A stretch of DNA of 64,000 nucleotides. Source: Anopheles merus. Lineage: Eukaryota > Arthropoda > Insecta > Diptera > Culicidae. Positions 25,054 through 37,129 of the stretch are shown one piece after another (position 1 is the first letter of the stretch; each line of letters opens with the position of its first letter). The notes beneath the pieces were generated by a model. The model did no database searches, was not told where the DNA came from, and saw only the letters and a program-made list of their open reading frames with translations. Where the stretch lies: NCBI RefSeq assembly GCF_017562075.2, contig NC_054085.1:32117039-32181038 (forward strand), given 5' to 3'. A program made the translations under genes and the position numbers.

Positions 25054-25989
25054 AAAATAGTTCCCTACAAGTGAATGTTCCGCTGAAGAATATTATCTTT
25101 TTGCGTGATTATCGAAAGCAGATGTTATATCATTCTCAACCCTTTCGGTTCATTTCGCTTTATATTTCACCTTGTCTGGCCGTACGGTAAGGTGCATTTG
25201 AGAGAGTTGATGAGAATAATGCTCGCAAAATACGGCGATGTGACGAGCATTACATTTTCATAGCCCAAAGTAAGCGACCACAATAAAAAACGTGTAAAAA
25301 GTAAAGCTGATTTGATTGTTTGAGGGAACAAATGTGGATCATGAAGATCAGCGTCTTTAGAGGAAATTAATCCTCATCCCATCACAACCATACTAGGGCT
25401 GTCTCCGGTCTGAAACTTCAAAGAACCTTCCATCGTTTGGTACAACGAAGTACTACAATCGTTTGTCTGTCTCGCTTTCCTTTTCCTAACCATACCGCTC
25501 CGATCATTGTGCTCACTCATCTGCCAAACGGATCCTTCAATCATCGTTTCAAAGATTCCAGCATCATCCCACCAGTACACACCATGTACGGTCCCTCAAC
25601 ACCATGTACGGTAGCAAACATCTTCCTTCCGCCACAACACACAACGATTACGTGCTGCTGAGTGCTTCATATCCATATGGGACCAAAAGGCTTGCTCCAC
25701 ATACCAACCCGGCGCTCTGAGGTTTCAAGCCTTTGTTTCCATTCGCTACACACATTTCATCCTCATCATGGGCAGCACAACAACAAAAAATAGAAGCACC
25801 CCCGGTGCATACATATTTATAATCAAATTTATGACTTTTTCTTTCCCACGCTTTTCCGAATCCGAAGCGTGGCACCCAAACACGGCGTGTGTATCAAACT
25901 GTTTGAGGATCGTCTTGTGTGGGATCATTGGTTTTTTTTTTTGTATCCTTCTCCTCTATTCCAGTACTTCCTTCGTTCAACCTCGCACA

Positions 25990-26660
25990 TGATTCGCGCG
26001 CGCTCGCTCTCTCTCTATCTCTCTCTCTCTCACACACTCACGCTCCCCGACAGCTTCCATGAGAGTTTTTCCACTCGCATAACAAACCACCTGCACCTAC
26101 GCCTGTTTTTCGCTCCTTCACACTGACAGCGAACCCCGGGTGCGAGAACGATTTGTTCGCCGCACCGTGTGAAAATCATCTCGGACTCTCTTGCTCACGG
26201 CAGTGTACGCTCGCTCATCGTTTCATCCCAGCTGCTGCCCACCCTTTCTCACGCGGGGATCCACACTCGCATCCACCTGGCGCTGGAATGCCGTTGCCAT
26301 TTTAACCGCCAAAAACTGGAGCCCTTGTCTGTGTGGTGGGGGTTGCTCTCACCACACACACACACACAGACACCTACATACGCACGCTCGCCCGGGCTCG
26401 TCGTCGTCGGGGTCCGTTGGCCCCGGTCTCGGTGCCATTTTCACCGACCCGGCTCGCGTCTGACGCATTGCGGATATTTTAGGCTCGCAGGCAGGAAGGA
26501 ACGCTTGTTCCGTGTTTCGTTCTGCTCGCCGGTGTCGACCGGGGAGTTTTTGTTTTCCTGTGCAGAGGAAGCCGGCTGCCCGTACCCCGGTGTGCGCGGG
26601 TTCACTTTCCGGAGGGAAGCATACTTGCATAGAGGATGCACCGGGCACGCAAAAATATCG
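25990..26660. promoter_or_regulatory. CpG- and CT-rich island inside the intron
   Basis: GC and CpG rise well above the intron average. The block starts with CG/CT alternations and CT repeats (25996-26030) and includes a CA run near 26352-26368. This resembles the blocks in front of exons 1A and 1B. A 164-codon frame on the plus strand (26169-26663) and a minus frame (26349-26666) overlap and neither looks like a protein. It may be an extra promoter, a noncoding first exon or an enhancer. This is inference from composition. Confidence 0.3.
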
Positions 26661-29313
26661 TAGCATCGGTTTTTGCTAGTCGGTCGTTAGAGTCAGCTGA
26701 TTTTAAATGGCACGATTTACGTAAAACGTAAACGATTCTCCCAGCCAGCGTTGCAAATTTGTTTTTGTTTTCGCATTAAATGAAATGTCCATTATAGAGC
26801 TACAAAAAGGAAAGGGAACATCTTTTTCTTTGAATTTCTTTCGTTGTCTTGTATGGTGTTAGTGTGCGATTAAATTTTAGCTCCAAAAACATCGTCAACA
26901 TATGTCTTTTGCTTAAGTTGCCAGGCTTACAAAAAGGAACCTTTCCTTCACTCGTTTCCTTCACTGCATTACAACTGTGCCCCGGTCGCTTTGATCGAAA
27001 AGTTTTCACACACATAAATCATGCTGCTAACAGGCACAAACACACTCAAACAATGGGGCAGTAACAGCAAAGCTGCGAGTCAAAGAAGTTAGTTTTACTT
27101 CCGTCCATGGGCAGTCGGTTAGCATCAAGTGAAAACTTTGGCCAGAAGAAGAAAATTTCCCGCACGCTTCAGCGCAGCAACCGGAGGCGTACAAAGAAGA
27201 GTGAAAAAAGCACGCCACCTGTACACCGAGTGAGCTTACCATTTCAGGCTGGACCAAGAGCGACGATAAAGTTCGCCCGGCAGTATCAGTTGCCCCAATA
27301 AACAACGGAATGGCTCATGGCTCGATAGGAACCGTTGACCGTTTCGTTTGACGCCACGAGCAGCGTGCACATAAAAGCACGTTTGCTTTGACAGAGTAGC
27401 TTTGATGTGGCTGTTTCCGACTGTCACAACCCGTGTGTGCCTATTACAAAAGGCTCCGGGAAGTGCAGGAATGCATTTTGTTTTGTCACTCGAACGCGGA
27501 AGTTGATGAAGCTTCTGCTCAATTGGCCGTAACAAAATGTTAGCAGCAGTGGCAGTGTTTTTGTCGATGAAAAATACATCCGTTCGCTTCCCAAAACACG
27601 CCTGCAAGCATGCATTGAAGGTGAATGGTTGATGTTGGATCGATAAGGGTGGGGGAAATATTGTCATCATGATACCCCTCCAACCTCGTGGTGTAGGACA
27701 CAAGCTTTTGTAAAGGTGAAATAAAAGCGCTTTCCGATTGCCGCTAGCCTCTTGCACCGTTTGCTGCTCCATGCGTCTTGCAATCGAACGGAATTGTCGA
27801 TTCATAATCGAATAAAGTTTTTTTTTCCTTTCTTTTGTGTGCCGCGTGTTTCACGTGTTTGCTACCGTCACGTTGTTTGTTCCACACACACTATGTGCCC
27901 TCTATTTCGCATAAAAAATGGGGAAAATTTGCTGCAAAGTGTTGTGAATGTTACGTTTAGGATGGTTCCTATTGTTGATGTGCCTTAACGCTTCTACATT
28001 ATCGGCACCATCATCCAAAATGTGATCGCTACTCTCCACTGACCACCATGTGTGTGTGTGTATTTTTTCTCAACCTCAACTAACCTCAGCGTACAAAAAA
28101 AAATTAAGCAGCAGATTTTTGATCACGACAGCCCCACCTCTCCAGGGGGGGACACAATTTACGACCGTCTATAAAATATCAGTTTTAATGATTTTCCAAG
28201 CACACGCGCTGGAAGGCGGTAAACTGGCCCCTAAGGGGCGTGACAATGGCGTTCGCCATGCTGATGTACGAACAAAAAAAGAACCGAAAATCACGCACTA
28301 CCACACTCAACCTTGAACGTGAATCTAAACTCATGCCTGCCCGTTGTTGCCGACGAAAAAGATGAGATACTTGCCAAGATTAAAAAGAGCCGGGAGTTGG
28401 GAGTGTCGGAACACAATAGCAGCCAACCAAAAAGACTAAAAAGAGGGAAAGAAAAAACCTTCATCTGGTCACCGTGCCTCCCAAGTACCCAGTGCTGCGC
28501 CAAGGTGTACAACTGGTGGAGGTGAAAAATGGTGATGCTTTTCATGGAAGACGTTTAGGTTATTCATTTTCTCCCTTTTCTTTACTCATCGCTGCGATGA
28601 GATGGGAAAAATACATTTTCTGCCCCCACTCCAATGGTCGGTAAAACCTAATGAAGTGTTTGTAGGCTGTTTGCTTAAATTTAATTTGTTTCTCAAGTTT
28701 GTTGCCTTCGCGTGAAGTGCGGTAGGAATAAAAAAAAGCGCCATACGATAATCGGATTTTCGTTCCCCCCATCTATCACCCTATTTGTAGTGTTATTTGT
28801 ATTTTTGTTTTTTTTTTTCAAAAATACAATTTGTACTGCAGCGACACAAACCACCCAGGGTCCGCGTGCACCGTGGGACGACTGTAAATTACATTACCCA
28901 AGTGCGGCTGCCCATCGTCATGCTTTGTTTTCTACCAAAAGAAGATATATTCTCGCTTCGTTTTTTGGTGCCCTGGAGGATATAACTCTTGGTTAGTGAG
29001 GAATTTAAATGTTTTGTTTTGGAATTCCGTACAATATGTTAAGGCTCAGATAAAAAGTACGATGAATAAAACATGCAAATACAAATAAACACGTTCATTC
29101 GTGTGGCTACTTTAACGTACGGAAATTTAGATAAAATATTTCTACCTATATTTCTTTAAAATTGCTGCTGTAGCGGAATATCATTATCAAAGCTTGTAAA
29201 TCTTCAATTAGGCTACTGTGCTCGATGAATAAAATAAATAATAATTAAATAGTAAATTATTAAATAAATAATTAATTAAACAAATAATACATCAATCATT
29301 AAATAATTGGGCG
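26661..29313 (+). other. Intron sequence without recognised genes
   Basis: No exon or RNA gene was recognised. A 189-codon minus-strand frame (27236-27805) has no recognisable domain. The last 100 bases are almost pure A/T simple sequence built from AATAAATAATTAA-like units, next to the start of a hAT-like element. Confidence 0.45.
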
Positions 29314-29869
29314 TACTGCTGGGAGTTCGGAATCGGAACTACCCGGTTCCGATTTCGTGTTCAGAGTCAATGCTGGATTCGATTCTGATTCCGGAGCGAA
29401 TTCTGATTCCAATTCCGGAGTCGTCTCCCATTTCGGAGTAGAATCCGGTACATTATTCGGTTTCAGAATCGGATCCGGAATCGGAATTGACCCGGAAATC
29501 GGAATCAAATTCGGAATCGGAATCAGAGTTACTTAGAAGTTTTAGAAACTAAATCAGTACCAGAAGTTTCATGAGAATGGAACGTTTACAAGTAAATTTA
29601 GTTTCTTGGTGACTATCGATACAATCGTAGCTACATAGGACCAAAACGCTCATTCCTATTCTCATGGAGATACCAAAATCGAATTTGATTCTAAAGTCGA
29701 TTCTGACTGCGAACCCGATTCGTGAGCCGATTTCGATTCCCGAGCCGATTCTCATTGCGGAGCCGAATCTGATTCCATAGTTCATTCCAGATCCGATTCC
29801 AGAAACTGATTCCGGACTCACTATCCAGAATCGATTCCACAACTTTCAACTCATTTTTCCATTCCTCCA
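29314..29869. mobile_element. hAT-like non-autonomous element, decayed copy
   Basis: The left end TACTGCTGGGAGTTCGG aligns with the left end of the element at 22280 (TAGTGGTGGGAGCTCGA), and the similarity continues through AATCGGA and CTACC. The interior is degenerate GATTCC/GGAATC repeats on both sides of a centre holding an imperfect inverted pair (CATGAGAATGGA near 29570 and TCCTATTCTCATGG near 29655). The right end, near TTTTTCCATTCCTCCA, resembles TTTTTCCCATCACTAC of the other copy but is degraded. I could not find a target duplication, so the right limit is approximate. Confidence 0.55.
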
Positions 29870-30952
29870 TTCTTTTGCACGTATTTTCAGCAAAATTCTT
29901 TATTCTTAACTATATTAAACATGGCAACATATTTTTATCAAAGGAAATACAATATTTGGCATTGTTACAGTTCACATATTTTTCACAATGTAACAGTTGA
30001 ATATGTAGTTTCGTATTGCCTTAAATTAAAAAGTGTTTATTTTATGTAGATCACTCACATTTAATAATATTTCTAGGATTTGCTGTCCCAAAAAGTATAC
30101 CAAAAATCAATCAGATTTATTAACTGTTTATGTATTTATTATGTAATGTTTAAATTGAAATAATACAGCAATGCATAAGTATAGATGGTTGATTCCAAAA
30201 AACCGATGGAGACGCCTGGTAGTTTTCATTCATACGACACAAACCACAAATCAAACACTTTTACTTTGTTGCTGTTCATTTCACTGAATTCACAATGAGT
30301 GCATTTTAATTTCAGTTTCAATTTGAGTTGGTCTTTTCTAACCTTTACAACTATTATTATCACCCTGAATGAAAGGGAAGTGTCAATCATGCCATAACAG
30401 CGGTAATTTTAATGAAGTGATGCTAACTACCCACCAACAGAGAGCACTTTGACTGGCTGCCAGTTGAATAGTTTTGTGCAAACGAACAAACCCCGCAGCC
30501 CCAATGTCCCTTCTCCCGATGCCATGGCAACAAGTCTACACTGCCAGTTCATTACAGAGCAAAAACAATCGTTTCGTGTATCATCCACTGCAGCATTTAA
30601 GCAAGCAGAAAAGATAAATGAGACAGGGAACGAAGCGACGAAGAAAGTACTACAGTAATTCCACCCCATTCCTCCACTATTGCCTCCCCTCGCCGGCCGG
30701 GGTAGAACAATAATAATATGCCGGCCATAAAACTATGCCAAAAATGTTTTATCCCGTCAGACTTTCTCATTGCACAAAACTTGGCACTCGTTGCACACTC
30801 ACTCGTCAGCATCGTTCTTTCTTTGCTGCCGTCTCATTTTCTCTTCAAGATGCTCGTGTTCCGCAGCAGAGGCTGCATCCTTGGGGAACTGGGAACTGGG
30901 GTGGGATAGGGTTCTTTCGGGGCGCTAAACAATTTGTAAGTTCAAGATCGCT

Positions 30953-31073
30953 CCCCCGGGGGTAATGCCAATGAGAAGAGAGTGTTGCCCGCTTTTCGTC
31001 CCAGCCAACAATGGCAAGGTTCTTTGTACGCGAGCTACGGCTCGTTGGATTTCCCTCATAACCCCCGGGGGGG
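30953..31073. repeat. Inverted pair of CCCCCGGGGG palindromes
   Basis: CCCCCGGGGGTAATG at 30953 and, on the opposite strand, CCCCCGGGGGTTATG ending at 31057-31071 form an imperfect inverted repeat with about 95 bases between the arms. Each arm contains its own 10-bp palindrome. The origin is unknown. Confidence 0.6.
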
Positions 31074-31615
31074 AAGGACACTGTCGGACACAGAAGCTCA
31101 TTACATTTTTATTGTTTCGTTCCCGCGTGCCACTCAGCTGACGTCGTAGCAGTGTCGTAGTGTGTGGTTTAGTTTGTAGTGAAGTAACGGATACAATACA
31201 GCATACAAGCTAGCCCGAAACCCCGTTTAGACCTTGAAAGCGGTCCCCAAGGGCTTCAAAACTTCTCGATTTAGAATGCTGCATGATATTGAGCAAACCT
31301 TAGTTAAGCGAGCGTCTACTAGATCGATCTAGCGAAGGGTCACTGCACACTCTTCGATCGTAACACCCATGTTTACTGTTAAACGTTCGTTAAACTGCCT
31401 ATTCGATGTTTGCCCTTTCTTCCAATCCATCGTAGTAATGTTCTATCCCCCAATAGATTGTCCCTACATTGCTCTAGTTTTAACAATGACAGTTGTTCGT
31501 AGTTATTTGACGGTATGTCGTTCCCGTTGCCATTCCATTACGGTAGATGTCGATTGTGTAGATCCAATATAAATAAAACTAAATAAATTAATGAATCTTT
31601 ATTTTTCTCCCTTTT

Positions 31616-31646
<31 letters not shown>

Positions 31647-32322
31647 TTTCTCTCGCTGTTGGTGCTTGTGCACTGTTTCGACTGCTTCCGGGATGCTCTA
31701 CATGCGTACACACAAACAAACAAACAAAAAAACGCTCGCGCGCTCGCTCGATTCCGCCGATGGAAATCAAATCAAATGTCTGCTTTCCGCCACCGCTTCC
31801 ATTTTATGGCGCCACGCTTTCCAATAACAACTCGCAACGCACACGCAATAACATTTCACGATCATTTCTATCCGGCTGTGTGTGTGTGTGTGTTTGTGTT
31901 CTAAAACCTATCATCCTGCTCGTTTGCGACTTCCGTGCAATGGAAATGGCCCGACCAACAAAACGCTGTCCGCGTCTGCTCGCGTCCACCCGTGGTGACA
32001 TTGAATTTGTTGCCCGAAATGAATTGTGCAATGTGCGCTTAATTATCCCTGCTTGCAAACAAACCAACACAACGCAACTATCGCTCGCGTACGCATCTGT
32101 TGCCCGTGCGGCTTCTTCCACGCTTGCTTGCTGGTGGTGGTGCTGCTGCTGCGTTTCCCCACGAAATTAAAAATAATTAGGAAAGCGCTTTATTATCGTC
32201 AGTGACATCAAGAAAACAGGTACAAAGTTGCACCAATAATTCATCTTTTTCTTTTTTTTGTTTTTGCTTTCTCTTTTCCGTTTCTTTATAGTGTAGTTTC
32301 AAATGGTTGTAGTATACGATGC

Positions 32323-32338
32323 GGGGGGGGGGGGGGGG
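32323..32338 (+). repeat. Homopolymer run of 16 G
   Basis: Sixteen consecutive G residues lie in an AT-rich neighbourhood. The length may be an assembly or sequencing approximation. It could fold into a quadruplex. Confidence 0.9.
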
Positions 32339-32978
32339 CAATAGTTGTGTTGCGATAATACATGGGTTGGTTTTATTTTAAGTTGCACTGCCTTTTCCGT
32401 ATGCTTTATTGTGTACGAAGAAACTGTGCAACGATACAAACGTGGTGCCTGCTGGTGGTCGTGGTTGGTATGCCATTTTGCAAAAAAAACAACAGGAAAC
32501 TCAAATGATGACATTTCGTTCACAATGACGTCAGTGCTGCGGTCTTTATATGATCTCGGCGGTCTTTATATGATATGTTGCTTTCGATTTCTCACCCACG
32601 GCCAACCAAATTCTATCGTTTGGGCGTACTGTTTAAATGTCATGAAAATGTCATATTTTCTTTGAGTTTTCAAGTTTTTGCGGACCTGCCAGCTTGGGAA
32701 AATTCCACAAAACGTTTCCTAAGGACAGTATGCATTGTCAACAGTTTAAAACAGTTTTAAGTGTTCAAACTTACAAAGTTTTTACCAGGAAAGTAATATT
32801 CTTTCAAGTTAGATGATTTTAGCATTTCAATGACTTTAATGTAATTTGATATAAATTTATTTCCGTGATTGAACCCTTGGTGGTTACGGAGCAAAATCAA
32901 CGATTAAACACTTTCAAACATTGTGCCTCAGTAATTTTGAGTATAGTAAAATTTATATCATTGATAAAAATTGTAATA

Positions 32979-33299
32979 CAGGCGGTCCCCGAGATACACG
33001 ATACCTCTTATACTTTTTTTTGAGCAAATTGTACTGATTTGACACATCAATTGTAAAATGCCAAATAATTTCCCTTTTATCGAATGTTGAAAACTATTTC
33101 AAAATGTTTAAAACTGTTATATACAATCAGAATCATATCAAATAATTAACTAAGTGGCTAAATCCACCACCTACTTGCAAAATTATACGAAAATTGGTGT
33201 TATTTTGGCTGGAAATCACGAGATTCGACTTACGCGGTACTTCGAGATACGCGGTATTTTGCGGCCGTTTTCGGTCCCGTGCATCTCGGGGACCGGCTG
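32979..33299. mobile_element. MITE with CAGGCGGTCCCCGAG termini and TA duplication
   Basis: The left terminus CAGGCGGTCCCCGAGATACA and the right terminus read inward CAGCCGGTCCCCGAGATGCA form a terminal inverted repeat of at least 22 bp with two mismatches. The dinucleotide TA lies directly outside both ends (32977-32978 and 33300-33301). TA insertion and CAG-starting ends fit Tc1/mariner, especially pogo/Tigger-like, elements. It is 321 bp long with no coding capacity. Subterminal repeats of GAGATACGCGGTA type add to its symmetry. Confidence 0.8.
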
Positions 33300-33301
33300 T
33301 A

Positions 33302-36300
33302 TTTTTTAAATTTAAAGTTATCACCACCTAGCCACATTTCCAAAGGAAGCTGCTGTTGATTTAATTCGTACAATGGAGCATAAGCAATTCGTTCGGGGTT
33401 AATTAATCGCTTCAATTTCAAACACGTTCAAAAACACTGTTGATTCTATTTGCACTCATTTCATCCTAGGAACGAAAAAAAGAATATTTTGCAAACAAAA
33501 TGCCACTACCTATCTCAACATGTCCCAATAGGGCACGAATCGATTCTATTCCTTTTTTCCTACTCTGCAGTCGGTGTTCGTACGTTCTGCGGATAGCAAA
33601 AATCCTTCCCTCGGTGAAACGCCACTGAGCACGGTTTCGGTTTCTTCTCTCATCCCGCTGGGAACTTGTACGTGAGTTGGGATTTCCAACACCACCACCA
33701 TGAACAGTAATGCCGAATCATTGCCCCACCAACTGTTGGCTATACTGATCTCATTTAAAAGTTCCCAAACGAAAAACTGCTCTGATTAGGGTAGAGGTTG
33801 CCGCGCCGTCTCCAACGCACCGCCATCCGCCTTGACCTTCTGCCTTCAATATTTAGATTACGTTTCACGGGCTCGTGACGTTCGGATCCGGTTTGCAGAT
33901 TTCATCCCTACTGACACATCCCCTTTGGATCGGGCGCAGTTGGTGGCTGGTGAATACTAATTGGCATCAACTCGGGCATTGATGTTCTCGTGCCCGTGTC
34001 TGACGAGCACACTCTAGCGAGATGGATTTTCTTGAGCACCAGCGTCGTTCGCTACGTCGGCCGCAACCGGAACGCCAAACCCCGTGCGGCTGTAATGAGA
34101 AGCAGCTTTCACGATACCATGCTGAACGGTGATGCTGAGCTCGGCTAGAGCTAGAGAGAGAGAGAGAGAGTATGCCGTTTCGGTACGATACAGCACATTA
34201 AACCGTGCTCATTTGAATGAACGATCCGACAGTGACGTTGCAGAAGGATTAATTTGTGATCCCTGACACCTTTAGCGACGACGGCAGACAGCTCTCGCAC
34301 TGCACCCACAAAATCGCATGAATCGATTCGATTAGCTTTGCACGGGTTTAAATATTCATTCGTGCTGCAATTTATATGCTATATGGAGCAAGAACGATGG
34401 ACTCATGCAGATGCACTGGAAAGATAAAACATAGCAGCGATATTACATTACCGAACAAATTGTTGATTGCGACAGCAGACACTCATGTTGTTGCCCGGTG
34501 CTGTACGTCCGCTCGTTACAAGCTGGCAAGATTCCAGCGGCTAACGGTTCTTTGTACCACACACACTCCTTTTCGAGGACACTCCAGCTGAGAGCCTCGT
34601 GTAGAAGATTATACACCCTTTGATTGGAGGTTTTTGTTTCTCCTGCTTCATGTGGCTCTTGTTCTTCCACAGTGAACTGTTTGAAATGTTCTATAGTGTT
34701 CACTACCTCACTACCGTTGCAGATGGTAGCAGCTGCTACACATCATTACAGTCTATTTACCTTCTATAAAGACTGGTTCAAGAGGTTTGGTGTTTGGAAC
34801 AAGGACACATAATTAAATTTACACTTCAGCTTTACCTGCAGTTTGTAAAATATCAGACTAACAGGGTGTCCTATGCCAAACATGGTATTTTTCTAACATA
34901 AATTGTCGATTGCGAGAGCAGTCCGTTAGAAAATTGATCACATTAACAACATGAAACCGCCGAAATTTTTCGAATAAGCTGGTGGAATATTCCTAAAACT
35001 GTTAAACAATTTAAAACAAACGTCAGCTTTAAGGAACTTTAAACACATTTTTAGAATATTCTGGTAATGAATGTTCTCCATATATCTTTTCCTTTTCAAT
35101 ATTTGTCTATCAATAAGCAAGACAAAAAAAGGTAAAAAGATTAATTGCCGCAAACATTAGCCAGTTCTGCATTGGTTATCAACGCTCAATTCCCAACAGA
35201 AGTCGTCGGACCCATCAATTTAATCTAAAATAATTGCCATCTAATTCCCTCACGACGAATGGCGCACACTTTTCTCTAGCAAATTCCAACAGTTTTTTGT
35301 TTATCCAACAGTTCCAATTCATATCGGAACTGGGAGCTCACGAAACCAATCAACATTCATGTCTAAGATTTCCCACCGGAGCTTCGACTCGACAGCAAAT
35401 GACTAATCTCCAAAACATCACCGGGAGGTTTCCACCACTTGATAGCATTTTACATCTCCATGCCAACCGCCCCACGGATGTCACTACACCGGAATATGCT
35501 ACGAGCGAACAGCTTCCGGCCGTGCTTCCGATTACAACCCGTGCCGGCAAACACGACATGAGCGCTTCAAGGAGTGACCAAAATCATGTTTTACCGCAGC
35601 ATACCGCGCGCACGTACACCGGACACCGGGGTGCGGTGGAAACGAGTTGTCGGATCTAATTTCCATCGCAAACAAACATTCGACCAAAACAAACCTCCTC
35701 TTCCTCCTTCCGTGGACTTCCCCTCAGCGGACTATTTGCGGGACTATTTATAGCAGATGGGTGTCTAGTTTCATAGATGTATCCCTTGCTGCAATTCCCT
35801 TGGCGAGATGGTCCCACAGAGTCCCGCTGCACCTTTGCAAACTATGAGCCTAGTTGAATACACTCTCCAGCGACTTATACTGCGTCTGTTAAGTGCCTTC
35901 TAAACGTTTCTTAGTGAAGGAGATCAGCAGCATTGTCAAACACCACCAACATTCGATGAGGCAACGCAAAGCATTGGACGGAGCGAAACTGCGAGCCACG
36001 CGGTCTGGGCGGTGGTACGGTTTGTCACAAATCTTCACGCTAATGTCAGACGCTGGTATTAGTGTGTTGTGCATATTTATAAATTTTTATTTACTGTCCG
36101 CTGAGGGTCACGAACACACTGGGGAAAAAGTTACATACTTTTCGGACAAAATTAGAACGGCACAAGGAAATTGTCGCGAGAGAAATCGCTCGCTCGCCAG
36201 GGAGATCTGAAATGAGACCTGATGATGTTATTCAATATTGGCATAGTTGAATTTTATTAAAAGTGAGTGTGCAAGTATTTAAGAAGCAATAATTCCCTTT

Positions 36301-36529
36301 TATTAAGTTTTTATGGATCTATGGCAACAATAATCATGTGAAAAAGAAAATTATCTATAATAGTTCACATGCTGCAATTAGTGTTTATTTAGTGAGGTGG
36401 AGTTAAATGTCAAATTGCACAACGTTTTGTTTTAACAATCGAAACATCTCATAAAACCAAAAAAACATAATCACCCAACTGCCTCTTTCCTTGTCCATTT
36501 CTTCACTGATCCCTCAATATTTACGACAA

Positions 36530-36534
<5 letters not shown>
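33302..36534 (+). other. Intron sequence without recognised genes
   Basis: No exon or RNA gene was recognised. It contains a GA run near 34149-34168 and mixed-composition DNA. Frames such as 35234-35659 (+) have no recognisable content. It forms the upstream flank of the exon 1B promoter block. Confidence 0.45.

Positions 36535-36572
<38 letters not shown>
36535..36572 (+). repeat. AG microsatellite, 19 units
   Basis: Nineteen uninterrupted AG units. It lies just upstream of the TATA-like box at 36611, so it may act as GAGA-factor binding sites as well as being a simple repeat. Confidence 0.9.
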
Positions 36573-36574
<2 letters not shown>

Positions 36575-36790
36575 CTCGGTGTCTCGATCCCACCCACTCA
36601 CTCATGCGCTTATAATACCCCACCCACCTGATGCGCAAGGAGCACCAGAAAACGCGGGAGAAAACACGGAGCACTATTCTCGCACTGCCAGCAAAACAAC
36701 CAACCACTTGCGAGGACCGATCGACCGATCTGCCGCCGATCGTGCTCAGTAGAGTTTCTGTGTGCGTACGAGTCGCAGCCGACGACCATT
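36535..36790 (+). promoter_or_regulatory. Likely promoter of the exon 1B transcript
   Basis: A 38-bp GAGA tract is followed by a TATA-like box, TATAATA at 36611-36617, and a later initiator-like TCAGTA at 36746-36751. CpG-rich sequence runs from about 36600 to 37000. The block lies 0.7-0.9 kb upstream of the second possible first coding exon (37446). The start site could be about 30 bases after the TATA-like box or at the initiator-like motif; sequence alone does not decide. Confidence 0.4.
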
Positions 36791-37129
36791 TGGGCGAAAG
36801 ATCACAGCAGCGTGCGTGTGCGTTGCGCTTCTAAATTATTCCGCGATACTGTGACCTTACGGCCGGGGCCACCCCGTACGCTTTGGCCTTTCCCGTGGCA
36901 GACGAAGATTGCCCAACACGCACACACACACACACACCGTCCAACAGGTTGCGTCTGCTGCTGACGTCTTTCGTGTGTTGCATTTGCATGCAAAGGGCCT
37001 GACCTTTACGCTGTAGACAAAAGGGTGGTTCGTTCTTGTTCTTGATCTTCTATTCTCAACCGTTGGTGAAGCGTGATAAGTGACGCGAGTGTCGGCGCGT
37101 TTTTCACTGCTAGTTTATTTGCGTGTCTT

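Larger units (their letters stand above)
22725..25989 (+). other. Intron sequence without recognised genes
   Basis: No exon or RNA gene was recognised. A region around 24780-25060 has unusual small structures (a 12-bp hairpin and a 24-bp triple repeat, listed separately). A 13-bp motif CACCATGTACGGT is duplicated near 25577-25612. The remainder is stop-rich in all frames. Confidence 0.45.
29870..32978 (+). other. Intron sequence without recognised genes
   Basis: AT-rich at first (29870-30180), then mixed. It contains the single 16-mer shared with position 14367 (30205-30220), paired CCCCCGGGGG palindromes (30953-31073), CT- and CA-rich stretches (31600-31890), a 16-base G run and a short duplication CGGTCTTTATATGAT (32540-32574). 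No exon or RNA gene was recognised. Confidence 0.45.

Noticed and set aside
29299..29842. Minus-strand frames in the third array
   Set aside because: Same repeat origin as the frames in the other arrays.
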